From the NCBI GenBank assembly GCA_004431415.1, contig QPMI01000117.1:248001-312000 (forward strand): 64,000 nt of DNA, given 5' to 3'. Both the position numbers and the translations under genes were made by a program. Shown in pieces: positions 1 to 13,200 of this stretch. Origin of the DNA: Cyanophora paradoxa. Its lineage: Eukaryota; Glaucocystophyceae; Cyanophorales; Cyanophoraceae. The notes under the pieces were generated by a model. That model did no database searches, had not been told where the DNA came from, and saw only the letters and a program-made list of their open reading frames with translations. How positions within the stretch are numbered: the first letter of the stretch is position 1; each line of letters opens with the position of its first letter.

Positions 1-91
1 CAATGTTGTCTTGCGTGATCTATACGCGCATATAGATCGAGTCAGTGAACAAGTTTCACTTTAGATTCAAATACAAGCTATTAAGCTGCAC

Positions 92-342
92 CCTCTCAAG
101 ATCTTTTTCGAGCCTGGCTGCGCGCTTTTCAAGAATGTTTGGAAATTTGAAAGCCGCGCGTCGCTTGGCCGGCTCAAGAACTCTCCTACAATCACCCGCG
201 GCCGGCGCGCCGGCAAGATCTGATGGCGCGGACCCTGCTCCGGTATCTCCTGACGACCTGATCTGCGCGAAAGGTCGCTTTCGGGAGATGCTAACCGCCA
301 CTTTAAGTTTCGACGAATTGCAGACCTCGAGCTCTTTTTCAT
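92..342 (-). CDS. Possible coiled-coil exon of a gene running off the left edge
   Basis: On the minus strand a short reading frame gives a charged, helix-prone segment with the motif EKRAARLEKDLER, directly followed by a GTGCAG donor-like site at 91-86. This is the same donor type as in well-supported genes of the window. The upstream limit is unclear and no family is recognised. It could be a further exon of the minus-strand gene at 2.2-3.3 kb, or a chance frame. Confidence 0.25.
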
Positions 343-451
343 GATCGGCCTGTAAAGGCTTTTGAGGACCTAGGCCTGACCCCTCCGTTAGAATGGCGCC
401 TCGAGCTCGCGCAAGCGCATCAGAAGGAAATTGGTATTGCCTATGCGACAA

Positions 452-2212
452 ATTACAGTTGCAGTTTAGACTTGTAAATGAATACCTGAACTAGCCCTTG
501 TAGTACTTGCACCAGCGCACGTGTACGCATCAGTAGGATCGTGGACATTCCTGATTTCGAAACTGGACGTCGATATGTACAAAATTAGAAGTCGAAAAGT
601 AAAGTGCTGTCTATGCATCCGATTGCAACAGATCAAAGTTTCCGACCTGATAGGGGTGGCAAGTGATAGGACGCCCCTGTCATCATCATAACGAGCTTGT
701 TTATCCTTGGAGTCTGAAGCTTTTTCGCGATCAATCGCATAGTCTCCGCTGCCACCAAGAAACGATCCATGGCCACTCTCTGTCACCGTACGTTGTTAGA
801 GCTGGGGACTTGATAAAAGAGCCACTGACTTGCCGCGCGCGTCAGTTGGGTCCGGGGAAGGGAATTTAATCATGTGAACGGGACTGTTGCACTGCAGTGG
901 CTTGGCATTCACAGCGCGCACAAGACTCGCACAAAATGGGCGGGGGGGCTGCAGTTTGGCAGCCCCGTGCGGGACTGCACTGTCACTGCACGGCCTTGTA
1001 CTTCTTACCGCCCTTGGTGTCCCCGCCCCCACGGCCGTCGCGCGCGTGAGGCCCTGAGGCGCGGCGGCCGCGGGAGCACGGGTGCGCGTGTGCGCGGGTG
1101 TGCGGCTTGCAATTGCCTAGAGCCTCGGAGGCTGGCCTCGAGCTCCGCGCGCGCGCGATCTGCATGCGCGGGCAAGCCTGGGCGCGGGCGCAGGGACACT
1201 GCTCGAGCTCATGATCGATATCACGCTCCGCTCATGATCATGATCAGAAAGCGGCCGGCGCCGGCGGCGGCTGCGCAGCGCTAGCGGGCCAGCTCAGCGG
1301 CTAGTGCGACCGGCTTAAGCTTGTGGCCCGCTCGCGCGCGGTTGGAGCGGCTGTGGCGCGCGCGGCGCCGGCTAGCGTCATGATCAGCGCTAGCAGATCT
1401 AGATCTAGCTATAGACTGCCGCGCGCGCGAGAGGCGTGACAGTTCAGATCATCGGCGCGAGAGCGTTGCAATTGAGAGCGCTATCCGATCATCGGATCGC
1501 GAGCTGAAGAGGAAGCGGCCGGATCCCGGCCTGCGTTGCGTCGACGTCGCGCGAGAGGCGTGACAGTTGAAGCCGCGGCCGGCGCAGAGCTGAATTTAAG
1601 AGGAATGCGAGTGCGCTAGTGCGACTGGCTTGTGGCCGAGCTCGGGTGCGTTGACCGTGCACGTGTCGAACCGAGCCGAGCTGTGGCGTGCGCGGCTGGC
1701 GCGCGCGGATAGCGATAGCTGCAGCAGAGTGCAGTTGAGCGCTATCCGATCATCGGATCGCGAGCTGTGCGGGGGGGGGGGAAGTGGTAGGGGGGGTCCG
1801 TAAACAGACTTTTGCAGGGTAAGTTAACGCACTCTCCAATGTGATTGGCTAGCGCGCGCGGCTTCCCTCCACGCGACCGCGCTCGCGTCTGGCCTCGCTC
1901 TCGCAGAACGAAATGTCGAGCATGATGCAAGCATCGACCTCGAACTGGTTTGGCCCTTATACCTGCTCCCTGTGCCTCGCTGGACCCCTTTTTGTCCCGG
2001 GTGTTGGTGCCTGTTCCTGGATCACCCTTTGGTCCGTCGGGACCGGGAGACATGGTTTCGGGATCCCCTTGTGATGGGCTTTCAGGATATACCGCGCGGC
2101 CCGGGTTTTGAGGAGGTCGGGGAAATGGGATTTGGGGTAGGGTTGGGCCCAAAGGACAGGGACAGGGGAAGTGTTTTTCCCTTCCCCAATTAGAGCCGTG
2201 AGATCAGAGTAA
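452..2212. other. Non-coding stretch with a degenerate internal duplication
   Basis: No exon-like frame with a splice context is convincing here. The stretch holds many palindromic words (CATGATCATGATC, AGATCTAGATC), a G-run at about 1768-1781, and a diverged direct duplication annotated separately. Open frames at 874-1284 and 1742-2152 are biased low-complexity translations without recognisable domains. Confidence 0.6.
1292..1767. repeat. Diverged direct duplication, two units
   Basis: Unit 1 (about 1296-1507) and unit 2 (about 1612-1767) both begin with CTAGTGCGAC followed by a GGCTTGTGGCC-like word. Both end with the same phrase around CTATCCGATCATCGGATCGC. A second shared phrase, GCGCGAGAGGCGTGACAGTT, lies at about 1426-1445 and 1550-1569. 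The units differ by insertions and substitutions, so the duplication is old. No terminal inverted repeats were seen. Confidence 0.55.
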
Positions 2213-2224
2213 ATTAATATTTAC

Positions 2225-3295
2225 CTGTATCTTCATGTTTGTCTATGCTATTCTCAGTAGTTTTTGCTCTTTTTACACCTCTAGTTTCGCAATTCATCTC
2301 ATGATCGAAGGCAGATGCGTGTTCAGCTGCTGAAGCTGCAGTTGCGCTAATTGGCTCAACGCGCACAACATCAATGGCATTTGATATTGTAGGTTGCGAT
2401 CTTTGTGTTTCGAATTCCCTCCTATCCACGGGTGCCGATGCAGCAGCAGCTGTTGCAGCTGCAGATGCGGCGATATCGATTCCGTTAACGCTGGTATCTG
2501 TAGGCTCGACACGTACAAAGGAGTCCGATGCTGCAGCTGCAGCTGCAGTCCCCACAGCTAGCGCTGCAGATGCCGTTTTTAAATTTGCGCTCATTGGATC
2601 CGATGATTCCGATTTGGACGTGGGCGCTGCAGCTGCACGTCGAGGAACGGCTGTAATTCTTTTATATTTACCCGGCGCCGGCAGCTGCGGCTGATCGATA
2701 TCGATATCGATATCGCGAACGCGACTGGGGGGTTTGTAGCATGCACGTCCGGTGCCTGCGGTGCCTTTTTTACGCGTCAGGGGAGGCCTGTAGCGCGCGG
2801 TGGCTGCGGGCCGATGCTGACTGGCCGTAAGCGCGGGCGTTGGCACCCCCGAAACTGCTTCATTGGACTGCCGGGGCTGCAGCTGTGAGGTCGAGCCGCT
2901 GCCGATCTCACGTTTGCGTTTTGCTTCAATCTTTGCTCTTAGATCTGTGCATGCGCACAGTTAGTTATAGAAAATATAGAAAATTCAATTTGCACGCAAC
3001 CTGTGCTTTTGTTTGCTGTCGTATGATCATGATTGCTAAGCGTCGCTGGGCGCAAAAGCTTAGAACCCTGATTCCGGGAATCCTGCTGTAACTGCGGCTG
3101 CTGCAATTGTCGCTGCCGTAAAAGCTGCAGCTGCTGCAACTTTAAGTTCGAAAGCTGCGGCGCTGGGGCGCTTGGAACTGTTATTTTGGCTGCGGATGGA
3201 GATCTAGCGATAGAGCTTGCGGGGCTGATAACGGAGGCCGATCGCGATCGCGAGGGCTTGAGGCCGCCGAGCCCGCGGCCGAACATGGGGTGCAT
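2225..3295 (-). CDS. Low-complexity (Q-, A- and S-rich) protein, at least two exons, unrecognised
   Basis: The first exon (3295-3067) starts at an ATG reading MHPMFGRGLGGLKPSRSRS and becomes Gln/Leu-rich (LQQLQLLRQRQLQQPQLQQ) before a GT donor. A second open stretch (about 2882-2225) is Ala-rich with two related segments, VRVEPTDTS and VRVEPISAT, and a basic NLS-like GVKRAKTT. It ends at CAGGTAAAT, a good donor, so the gene probably continues leftwards. The simplest joint between the two exons does not keep frame, so the real junction is unresolved or an exon is missing. The composition suggests a nuclear or disordered protein; that is inference only. No domain is recognised. Confidence 0.4.
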
Positions 3296-4209
3296 CCTCC
3301 GGAGTCCCCACCTCGGGATCGATCTGTGAGTGTGCGTGATCATGATATATAAATATGTAAGAAATCAAGAAGCCTTTGAAGGAGCTCTATATATATACAG
3401 CGCTTGCAATCGTCACGGTTGAACTTCGCGCGGGGGCCGCGGCCGCGGGAGCCTCGGAGGTCTATAGCTATATATATTGAATTCGGGAAGCTAAAACCTA
3501 GTATTCATAAGGTTCGCTTACGACCCTAGCTATGAACTCGATGACGAAGATAATCGAATATAGATATCGGGCTAGCTAGCTATATGTATAGCGCTAGTGC
3601 TGCAGCTGGGTGCACGTGTCGGCGCGAATGCGAGCGCTCGCGGTCGCACCTCAAGCCTTCCAAATCTGTGCAACTCCCAGCTGCAGGAGTTGATGTACGT
3701 CGCCGAGCTCGAGTCGATATCGATTGACCGCGCGCGCCGCGCGCGGCGCCAGCGGCCGGCGCGCGGCCCAGTCGACGGGGCGCGGTTGGAGCTGCGGCCC
3801 GGGCGGGGAACATTAGATAGCTGCGCATGACTACGGTACGCCACGTCCACGTCCGCTAGCGCTGCCCCACGCGCGCGCGTCGGGGATCCGGACCGCGCGC
3901 GCGCGCTGGGCCGGCCGCGCGCGGGACGCGTACGTGAAGGGCGTCGCCTAAATGTCACGCGCGGGGAAGTACTATCTTTCTGATCTGACGATCACCCGCG
4001 CGCGTGCGCCGATCGCCCTCTTAGATCTCTAACAGCCGCCGTACGTACGGCTCTGATCGTACGCACCGGCTCTAACGAGGCCGACGTTCGCGATCCGCGT
4101 GCTCTCAACGGCGTCCTCTCGCCAGCCTTAGCGCTCGAAGGCCTAGAAGTTCAGTGCGGGGGTACACCCGAGAACCGCGACCAGACCGCCCGCCGGCGCC
4201 TCTGAGGCG
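3296..4209. promoter_or_regulatory. Divergent intergenic region
   Basis: This about 0.9-kb gap separates the minus-strand gene starting at 3295 from the ankyrin-TIR gene starting at 4210, so it should hold both 5' regions. It contains several AT islands of TATATATA type (about 3390-3400, 3470-3478) within otherwise GC-rich sequence. No defined promoter motif could be assigned. Confidence 0.35.
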
Positions 4210-7200
4210 ATGGCGGGCGCCGGCCTGACGTACGAGCGTGCGCTGCGGGCGGTCCGGGCGCGCGCGGAGGGCCAGATCTTCCCCAGAGACGAGGACACCG
4301 TGCGCCGGCCCGCCGCGCGCCCTCGCGCTCGGCAGCCGCATCTCCGCCCTTCCCTCGGTCCTGTACAGGCGGCCTCGTTCCCCGCGAGGCCGGCCGCGCG
4401 TAGCTAATACACCCGAGGCTCCCGAGCTCGAGCGCTAGCTGGAGGCTGCGCGCGGGCCGCCGGCCGAGCGAAGAGACGTGCGCTTACGCCGAGGGCCCTC
4501 CGGCGCAGGAGGCGGGCCTCCCGCTGCACGCGGCGGTCTGCGCGTGGCGGGAGCTTCGGGAGGAGGCGGAGCTCGTCGCCGAGCGCCACGCGGCGGCCCT
4601 CAACTCCGCCGCCGACCGCTACGGATGCCTCGCGCTGTGAGCGGCCGCGCCGCCCCTCCCGGATCGGCGCGCGCTGATCGGCGCTCGGCGGCGGCGGCGG
4701 CGCGGCGCAGGCACCACTGCGCGTACTCGAACGCGCGGGCGGAGGCGGCGCGCTGGCTGCTGGCGCGCGGCGCGGACGTCGACGGGCGGAGCGCCTCGCG
4801 GCGGACGCCGCTCCACGAGTCCGTCGAGAGCGGGTGCGGCCCGAGCGGCCCGAGCCCGGCCCGAGCCCGCCGAGCCGCCCGCCCGGAGCCCGAGCCCGAG
4901 CGCGCGGCGCGGCGGACGGCGCAGGACGCTGGAGGTGGCGCGGGTGCTGCTGGCGGCGGGGCGGACGCGGCGGCCGCCGACGAGGGCGGGAAGCAGCCGC
5001 TCCACCTCGCCTGCCACGGTCCGCCCCGCCCCGCCCCGCCCCGCCCCGCCCGCCCCGCCCCGCCCCGCCCCGCCCGCCCCGACTTCGTTCGCAGGGGACG
5101 CGCCGGAGCTCGTGGGGGCGCTGCTCGACGCGGGGGCCGACGCGCGCGCCGCCGACGCCGACGGCGCCACTCCGCTCCACTTCGCCGCCTACGCCCGCCA
5201 GAAGCCGGCGCGCCGTGATTTGATCTATCCCCCTCCCTCCCGCCCGCCCGCCGGCCCCTGACGCCCCGCCGCCCGCCCGCAGAGGAACCGCGAAGCGCAG
5301 GCACGCGTACCCCTCCCGCCCGCTTTTACACGGGACTGACGGGTACCCCTCACAGGCCGCGATCCTGGCGATCCTCACCAAGAGGGGCCAGATGGGTACG
5401 TGGATCCGTTCCCGGGGTACCGCGCTCCATTCCCACCCGCGCCCCGCAGCCCGGGCCGACTTCGCGCGCTGCACGGCGAGCGGCGCGTCGCCCCTCGGCG
5501 CCGCCGTCCGGTGCGCCGCCGTACCCCCCGAGGCGCGGCCGGCGGAGGGTGACGGCGTACCCGCCAGGCTGGAGCTCGTACCCCTCGTGGAGCAGATGCT
5601 GGCGGCGGGGGCGGACCCGAACGACGGCGAGGCAGGGGGGGAGGCGCGCCCGCACCTGTACGCCGCCCTGAAGGGCTGGCAGGGGGTGCGACCGTACCCC
5701 CCCGACCCGCATTTGAAACTGAAAGGACTTTTTCGAACTGAACTGAATCGACTTTTTTCCAGTTTGGCAACGTTCGAATGGCGAGGGCGCTCGTTGCCGC
5801 CGGAGCGGACTGCTCCCTGTACCCCCCCCCCTTGCCCCCTGTACCCCTCCCGCCCCAGGATTGACGGTACCCCCCGCAGGACGGTCCCCGGGGAGGAGGC
5901 GCCTCTCGCGATCGCGATGGGCGTCGGACGGCGACCTGTGCGCTGTACCCCCCTTCCCTTCCACCCCCCCCTTCTGAGCCCTCCTCCCCAGAGGCAGGAT
6001 GGGGGGGAGGATGGACGGGACTCCTGGCGGGCCCTCGTCGCCGAGGCGCGTACCCCCCCCCACGCCAACTGTACCCCTCAGGACCCGCCTCATCACGCGC
6101 CCCCAGATGATCGATCGGGGCGCCCCCGTCAGCGGCCGGACCCTCGACGGTACCCCCCTTCCCCGCACCTCCTCCTCCTCCCCCCCTCCCCGAGAGTGCC
6201 TGGCAGGGGTGCCCCTGCTGGTGCTGGCGTGCTCGCACGGGATGGGCCCCGCCGTCCTCCGCCGCATGCTCGAGCGCGGCGCCGGTGCGCGCCGTTCCCC
6301 TGCGGCGCGCCCGGCCCCCTCCGGCCCTCTGTCTTACGCCGCGGCAGACGCGAACGAGGGGGACCGGCGGGGCGTGACGCCGCTCGCCGCGGCGGCCGCG
6401 CGCGCCGCCGAGGGGGACCCCTTCCACCAGACCGAGGCGGGCACCCCCGGCCCTTCCCCCCCCACCTCCCCTTCTGTACCCCTCAACTCTGCGGCAGGTC
6501 ATGCGGCTGCTGCTGGATGCGGGGGCCGACCCCAACGCCCGCACCGACGCCGCCTACTACGCCATGGGCGTGCGCCCCTTTCCTTCCCCTCTTACTTTGC
6601 CTACCCTCCGCCCTTACTTTGGGCGCAGGGGGCGGCGGGGGGGGCGCCGCGGGTGCCGCTGGTCTTCGCGTGCGCGGCGCGCGGCACCGCAGAGGGCGTC
6701 CGCCTCCTCCTCGCCCGGTACCCCCCCGGCACCCGGTACCCCTTAAGCTTGCTTGCTGAGGGTCGGGGCCGGGCCGGCGGGCGGGGGCAGCGGGGCGGGG
6801 GCGGGGGCGGTGGACCACGAGGGTTCCTCCCTCCTCCACCTCGCCATCGCCAACGTGCGCTCGGGCCCGCCCCGGCCCCGGCTCGTCGAGCCAAGCCGAG
6901 CCGCGGCCCGCGGCCTAATGAACGGGCGGCAGGGGTGGGAGGAGGTCGCGGAGCTCGTCCTCGGGGCCGGCGTCCCCGTGCGCTGCGCCCGGCCGCCCTC
7001 GCCTTTGAATTCCCGGGCGCGCGGCTCAGCCGTCCCGCCCTATTTTTAGGTGGACGCGGGGGACGGGAAGGGGCGGACGGCCCTCGCCGCCGCGTGCGCC
7101 CGTCGATCCCGACCGCATTTCGTCGATCCCGAACGCATTTCGTCGATCCCGAACGCATTTCGTCGATCCCGAACGCATTTCGTCGATCCCGAACGCATTT

Positions 7201-10200
7201 CGTCGATCCCGAACGAATGCAGGCGGGGGCGGACCCGAACGTCGCGGACGGGGAGGGCGCCACGCCCTTCCTCCTCTGCGCCGAGGCCGGGTGCGCAGGG
7301 CTGTACAGTCCGCTGGAGACCGCCGCCGTGGCCGCCGCCGACTTCGTTCGCAGGTACCTGGAGCTGGCGGAGCTGGTGCTGGGGGCCGGCGCCCGCCCCG
7401 ACGGTGCCTTCCGAATTCCCCGCCCCGGCCCGCCCCGGCCTCTTCCCTTGCCCTTAACGGGGCGGCAGCGGTGGACGGGCGGGGCCGCGGCTTCTTCCAC
7501 TTCATGGCCCGCTTCCGGTGCGAACGAAGTTTCCTCCGGATTCGAAGTCTTCCCCCGCAGGGCTTCTAACTCGAGCCGCGCGGCGCAGGCGCGTGCTGAA
7601 CGAGAGCGACATCGAGGTGCCGCTGATCTGATCTGATCTGATCCGATCTGATCTGATCTGATCTGAGCGCCCCGCGGCGTGCGTGCGCAGGTCTTCGCGG
7701 CGGCGGGGGCGCCCCACGACCTGCGCGACAAGTCCGGCAGCACCCCGCTCCTCGTGCGCCCGTGGCCGGCCCCACGCAAACAATTTTCGATCCCCGCTGA
7801 GCGCACCGCGGCCGGCCTCAGATCGCGTGCGACACGCGGGCGTACGCCCTCGCCAACTGGCTCTACCGCAAGGGGTACCCCCCTCCTTCTCCCTTGCACT
7901 ATTCCCTGTCCTCAGCCCTTGGCCGCAGGGCGGACGTGAACGCGCGGAACGAGGAGGGGGACACCCCCTTCCTCGAGAGCCTCGAGGCCCGCCCCCGCCT
8001 GCCCGCCCCCGCCCGCCTGCCTCTGACCAGCGCGCCCGCCGGCACCGCCCCGGCCGGGCCGCAGGGCTCCTTCAACTCGACGATGGACAACCTTGAGGTC
8101 CTCATGATCAAGGTACCGTCCCGCTCCAGGGGCCTTCCTCCCGCAGGACGCAGGTCGCTCTCTAGGCGGCTCCGTTCTGACGCTCCGGGGATTGCTCTCC
8201 GGCCCGGCGGTCTAGGCCCGGGGATAGCGCTTCCCTCCCTGGCGGCACGGTTCTGACGCTCGGGGAATCGCAGGAGGGGCGGGCGGACCCGCACGCGACG
8301 GCGCCGGACGGGCGCTCGGCCCTCCACCTCGCGGTGGGCCCCGGCCCCTCGCCTCCGTCCCTCCGCGCCCTTGACCCTACTCGAGCTTTCCCGCGCCCAA
8401 CCTCTCCTCGCACATCTAGACTCCACCCGGCCGCGCCCCGAGAGCCTCTCACCCGGCTGAGCCCCCCCGACCCCGGCCCCGCAGCTGGCGAAGGAGAACC
8501 TGGCGGCGTCCGGGGCGCTCGTCGCCCGCGGCGCCGACCCCCTCCGCACCGTCCGCCCGCCCCTCGCAGCACGCCCTGCTCTGCTCTGACCCGAGCCCCC
8601 CGCGCGGGATCGCAGTCGGGGCGGGACGGGGAGACGCCGCTCGCCCTCGCCGCCTCCCGCGGCTACTTGCCCCTCGTCGAGGTGCCCCCCCCCCCCCCCC
8701 CCCCTCCCCCGGCCGCCTCCTGCCAACATTTCCTCATTTCTTGCTCAGGCGATGTGCAAGAGCGTCGCCGCCTCGGGGCGCTCCTCGGGTGCCTCCCCTT
8801 TAGCTTCCCACCTCTTTCCTCCCCTTTGACTTCCCATCCTTGTCCTCTTCCTCTCCTTCCTCTCTGAACCTGGGGACAGAGATCGACGGGCGGCTGGCGG
8901 GCGGCGCGACGGCGCTCCTGGCGGCCGTGCGCGCCGGCCACAGGGGCGTCGCCCAGAGTGCGTGTCTCCTTTATTAAAGGGTGCCCCTTTCATTTGATTC
9001 TGACCCGCCGGACCCGCCGCACGCGCAGCGCTGCACGCGCACGGGGCGAGCGCAGCAGTGGCGGACGAGGAGGGGGAGACGCCCGTCCTCTCCGCCACGC
9101 GGGCGAGCAGCCCGCTCTGTTCTACCTCTTCGTTCCATCTAAAACGGCCTTCGTTCGCGTTTTGCAGACGGCGGCGCGGCACGCAAGGGAGGCGAGGGAG
9201 AGCGAGGTCGTGGACGCCCGGGTACGTCGTAAACCTTTCTCTCGTCTTTTGAATTTGAATTTGAATCTGTTGCTTTGGTGCGCGCGTGCAGGCGGCGGCG
9301 CATGGCGATCAGTTCCACGGGTTCCACGCCCCGCAGCCCCTCGTCGCCCGCCGCAGCACGCTGGACCACGTCGAGCCCGAATCGGCGCCCGTCGCGGTCC
9401 GATCCGCTGCCCTCCGCTCCGCTCGCTTTAATAGTAATTTGCCACGCGATTACGACTGCCCACCGCGCGCAGGCGAGGCAGCCGCGGCTGGCGCCGCTGC
9501 CGCGCTCCGTCAGCGCCGCCACGAGCAAGGAGTGGGCCGAGGCGAAGCGGTGCGGGCCGCGCCCGCGCCATTGGATCGAACAAGCGAACAGTGCCATCGA
9601 CGTCGACTCTGTCATTTCGGACAGGTTCGAGGAGCTGGCGGCGTGGCTGGTCAAGGGCGCCCGGGCCCCGCTCGCCGCCCAGGACGCCGACGGGGTGCGC
9701 CCCTCTGAAATCATTGCTGAGAAAACCGGCGCCTGAGCGGGGCGGGGCTGCGGGGGCAGAACACGGCGCTGCACCTGGCGGTGGGCGGCGGCCTCGTGGA
9801 CCTCGCCAAGGCACACCGGCCTCGCACCACACCGCACCGCTCGCGCCCGTTTCCGTTTTATTTTGACGGGTGCGGCGTGCGCAGGCGATGCTGGTGGCGG
9901 CCGCCGACCCCATGATCACCAACAAGGCCCGCCCTCCCGCCGCCTCCCGGCCGCTCTAGCTCTGAATTAGAAAGGCTCTCTTCTGCGAGCCGCGCTTCAG
10001 AGCTAGGGCGCTTCAGAGCTCTTTGGGCCTCTAGGCGCTTCCAGGCGCTTTGAGAGCCCTCAGCGACCTCTATGGCTAGAAGGGATCTGAGTCTTGGGCC
10101 CTTCTCTGCGAGGCCGCGGCCTCTGATTCCTCCCTGCGCCCGCCCGCGCCTCGCCTCCGCCGCAGGAGGGGAAGACGGCGTTCGAGATGACGGACGACGT

Positions 10201-13200
10201 CCGCCTCCGCTTCGAGCTCAAGGCCCGCCCCCGCCCCGGCCCCGCCCACCTCCATGCACATGACCATGAGCTGAGCGCGGCGCGCAGGCCTCCTCCCAGG
10301 CGCGGGACGTTTTTATAAGGTGCGCCCCGCCCCCTCCTCGCCTTCGGTCCTATATGGGTCCGCCTGCGCCTAGAGCGTTCGCTGACAGGGCGCGCGCGCG
10401 CGCGCGCAGCTACGCGCACAAGCCGCCCGAGATCGCCGAGTTCGCCACGCGCCTCCGGTGCGACTGCCGACGAAAGGAGCCGGAAACCTGTAATCCGTCT
10501 CGCGTTTCTAACATGCGCCCCCGCCCGGCCCGGCGCGCCCCGCCCGGCGCGCCGCAGGGACGCGCTGGAGGCGCGGCACCTCTCCTGCTGGCTCGACCAG
10601 ATGAAGCCCTCCGGTGCGCTCCCTGATCGTGATCTGAGCTTCCTTCTCTTTGGCTGAGCGGCGGGGCGGGGCGGGGCGGGGCAGGGATCGCGGCGGGGAC
10701 GGAGTGGCGGCAGGAGATCGGGCGCGGCATCCGCGCTTCCTGCGCCGTCGTCTTCGTCGCCAGGCGCCGACCTCGCACGCTCCTTTGAATCGTGCGCCTG
10801 CGCCTGACGCTCCGCAGCACGCACTCGTGCTCCTCGGAGTGGTGCAAGTGCGCCGCCCCGGCCCGGCCCGCCGCCCGACCCTTGGCTTCCCATTCTCGCT
10901 CCCGTCTGAGCGTCAACGGACAGGCGGGAGCTGGCGCTGGCACGGGCGCTGGGGCGCCCCATCCTCCCCGTCTGGCGCGAGCTCGTGCCCCTCGACGAGG
11001 AGGCCCGCCCCGCCGCCCCCGCGAACCCGCACGCCCTCGCCTTGCAGAGGCCTTTAACCTATGCGTCGCAGATGAAGAGCTACCTGTGGAAGACCCAGTT
11101 TGCGTGCGCCCCGACCCGCGCCGCCCCGCCCACCTGACGAATTGACCCGAACTGACGAGCGTGCATGGCCTCGAACCCTTAGTGACTTCACGAAGGTCTG
11201 TGCTTCTCGATCGGCAGGACCCGATCTGACCCGATCGGCCCCGCCGGCCGCGGGCAGGACGCGGGGTTCCAGCCGGCGCTCGACTCGCTCGCCTCGACCC
11301 TCGGCGACATCGTTGGCCGCGAGAAGGTTCTTTTGCGAGCTTTACAATCCATCAGAAACGAATCTTATATATATATTACTCTTTCTTGTCAGGCTGCGCG
11401 GGACGCGGCGGAGGCGAGCGAGGCGGCCGGGGCGGCCGCGGGCGGCCCCGGTGGTGTACATGTCGGGGAGGAGGAGGAGGAGCGGCGGGCGGCGGAGGGG
11501 GCGCCGATCGTGGACCCGACGCGGGACGGGGACGACGCGCCGCCCTTCCTCGTCGTCTGCCACGCCGGCAGGTGACCGTAGCTAATCTCTCAGCTTGAAC
11601 TCACTCTAAAGTTTCACCCTTTCCATCCAACTCGTTTGCGGGGCAGGGAGCCCTTGACCTAATCTCTCGGGCTTGAACTCTTAAACCCCAATCCTTCCAT
11701 CTAACGAAGTTTTGTGCACGAAGTCGACAGGTCTACTACCTAAGCCTTTACCTCAGCTCTAAGCTTACACTCTTAAAGCCCCACTCCTTCCATCTAAAGA
11801 GTTTTGTGCGGCAGGGAGCCCGGGTTCGCGGGGCGGCTGGCGCGGGGCCTGCGGGCCGGGGGCGTCGCCTGCTGGCTCGACGCCGCCCCCGACGAGGAGG
11901 AGGGGCAGGGGGAGGGAGGGCGCGGCGCGGGGGAGGGGGGAGGAGGCGGCGGGGCCGGCGGGGCGGGGGCGCGGGCCATCGGGCACCCCAAGTGCGCGGG
12001 GCTCGTCCCCGTCCTCAGGTGCCGCCTCCGATTCCCCTTCGATAATTTCCGATCCCGTTCTAATTCTTCCTCCTGCCGTTTTTACACCTAATTCCGCTCT
12101 TGTCTCTAATTCCGTTCGCTTTTTCGTTCTCATTCCGTCCTTAGGTGCCGATTCTCATTCCCTCATTCCCTCTCTGCAACCGCTGCGCACCTGCCGGCCT
12201 CTCCTTGACTCGCATCCCTCGTCCCTCCGCCCGTGCCGGGGCCGCCCCCGCAGCGCGCGGACGATCGGGAGCGACGCGCTGCGCGACCGCTGCGCCCTCG
12301 CCGAGGACGCCGGCCCGCCCCGCGCCGCGCCGCCCCGCCGCCCTCTCTGTCGCCCAAGCTCGGCTCACTGAGCTCCCTTCGGGTCGCCTTGCTCGCAGGC
12401 CTGCCCCTCTTCCCTGCCCTCCTCGCCGAGGCCCGCCCTCCCTCCACTTCCCCTCGGGCCGCGCCCTTTAGATCTCCCCTGAGCGGATTGTGCGGCAGCT
12501 GGGGGGCGGGGCGGAGGCGGACGCGCTGGCGTACTCGCTGGCGCGGGCGCCCTCCCTCTCCTTCACCGACCTCTTCGGGTTCCCCCGGTCCGCCCCCCCG
12601 CCCGCCCGTCCGCTTAAGAAAGTCTCGATCCGGCAAAGGCCTCGCACGGCGCTCCTTGAGCCCGCGCCCGCTGACGGCGCCCCGGCTCGCCCGCAGGGAC
12701 CTGGACCGGCTTGTGGAGGAGATCCGGCGGGGCGCCCCCGCCGCCGCCCGCCCCGGCGGTGCGCGCGGAACATGGGACGGCTCGTTGAGGGCTGTCAGGC
12801 TCAGCCAGGTCGCAGGGGAGCCCGTCGTTGCGGCGGCGCCCCTGGCGCGGCCCGCGGGGCCGGGGGCGCCTGCAGCTGGCGGGCACGGATCCGCGGCCGT
12901 GGCAGGGGCCGCGGGCACTGCAGGCGGGGCGGACGAGGCGGCGTCGCTCCGGGCAGAGGCGAGCGAGCGCTTTAGATCTGTACATTCGCATCCCGTCTGA
13001 CGGCGCCGCTTCAGGTGGAGCGGCTGAGGCGGCAGGTCGCTCAGCTGCGGGCGGAGAACTCCGCCCTCCGCTCCGCATCCGCCGCCTCGAGCTCCGGACC
13101 CGCTCCCGCAGCCGCGGCGCCGGCCGCGGCACCGCGCTCGGCGCCGGGGCTCGCGGCGAAAACCGCGGGGGGGGGAATGAAGCCGGGGGAGCGGCGGCAA

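Noticed and set aside
4404-6068. Minus-strand ORF of 554 codons across the ankyrin region
   Set aside because: Arg/Gly/Ala-rich shadow of the plus-strand ankyrin exons and GC-rich introns; no domain, and the plus-strand frames show the ankyrin pattern.
6601-7899. Minus-strand ORF of 432 codons including the minisatellite translated as a protein repeat
   Set aside because: The repeat lies in an intron of the plus-strand gene, and the minus frame has no recognisable domain.
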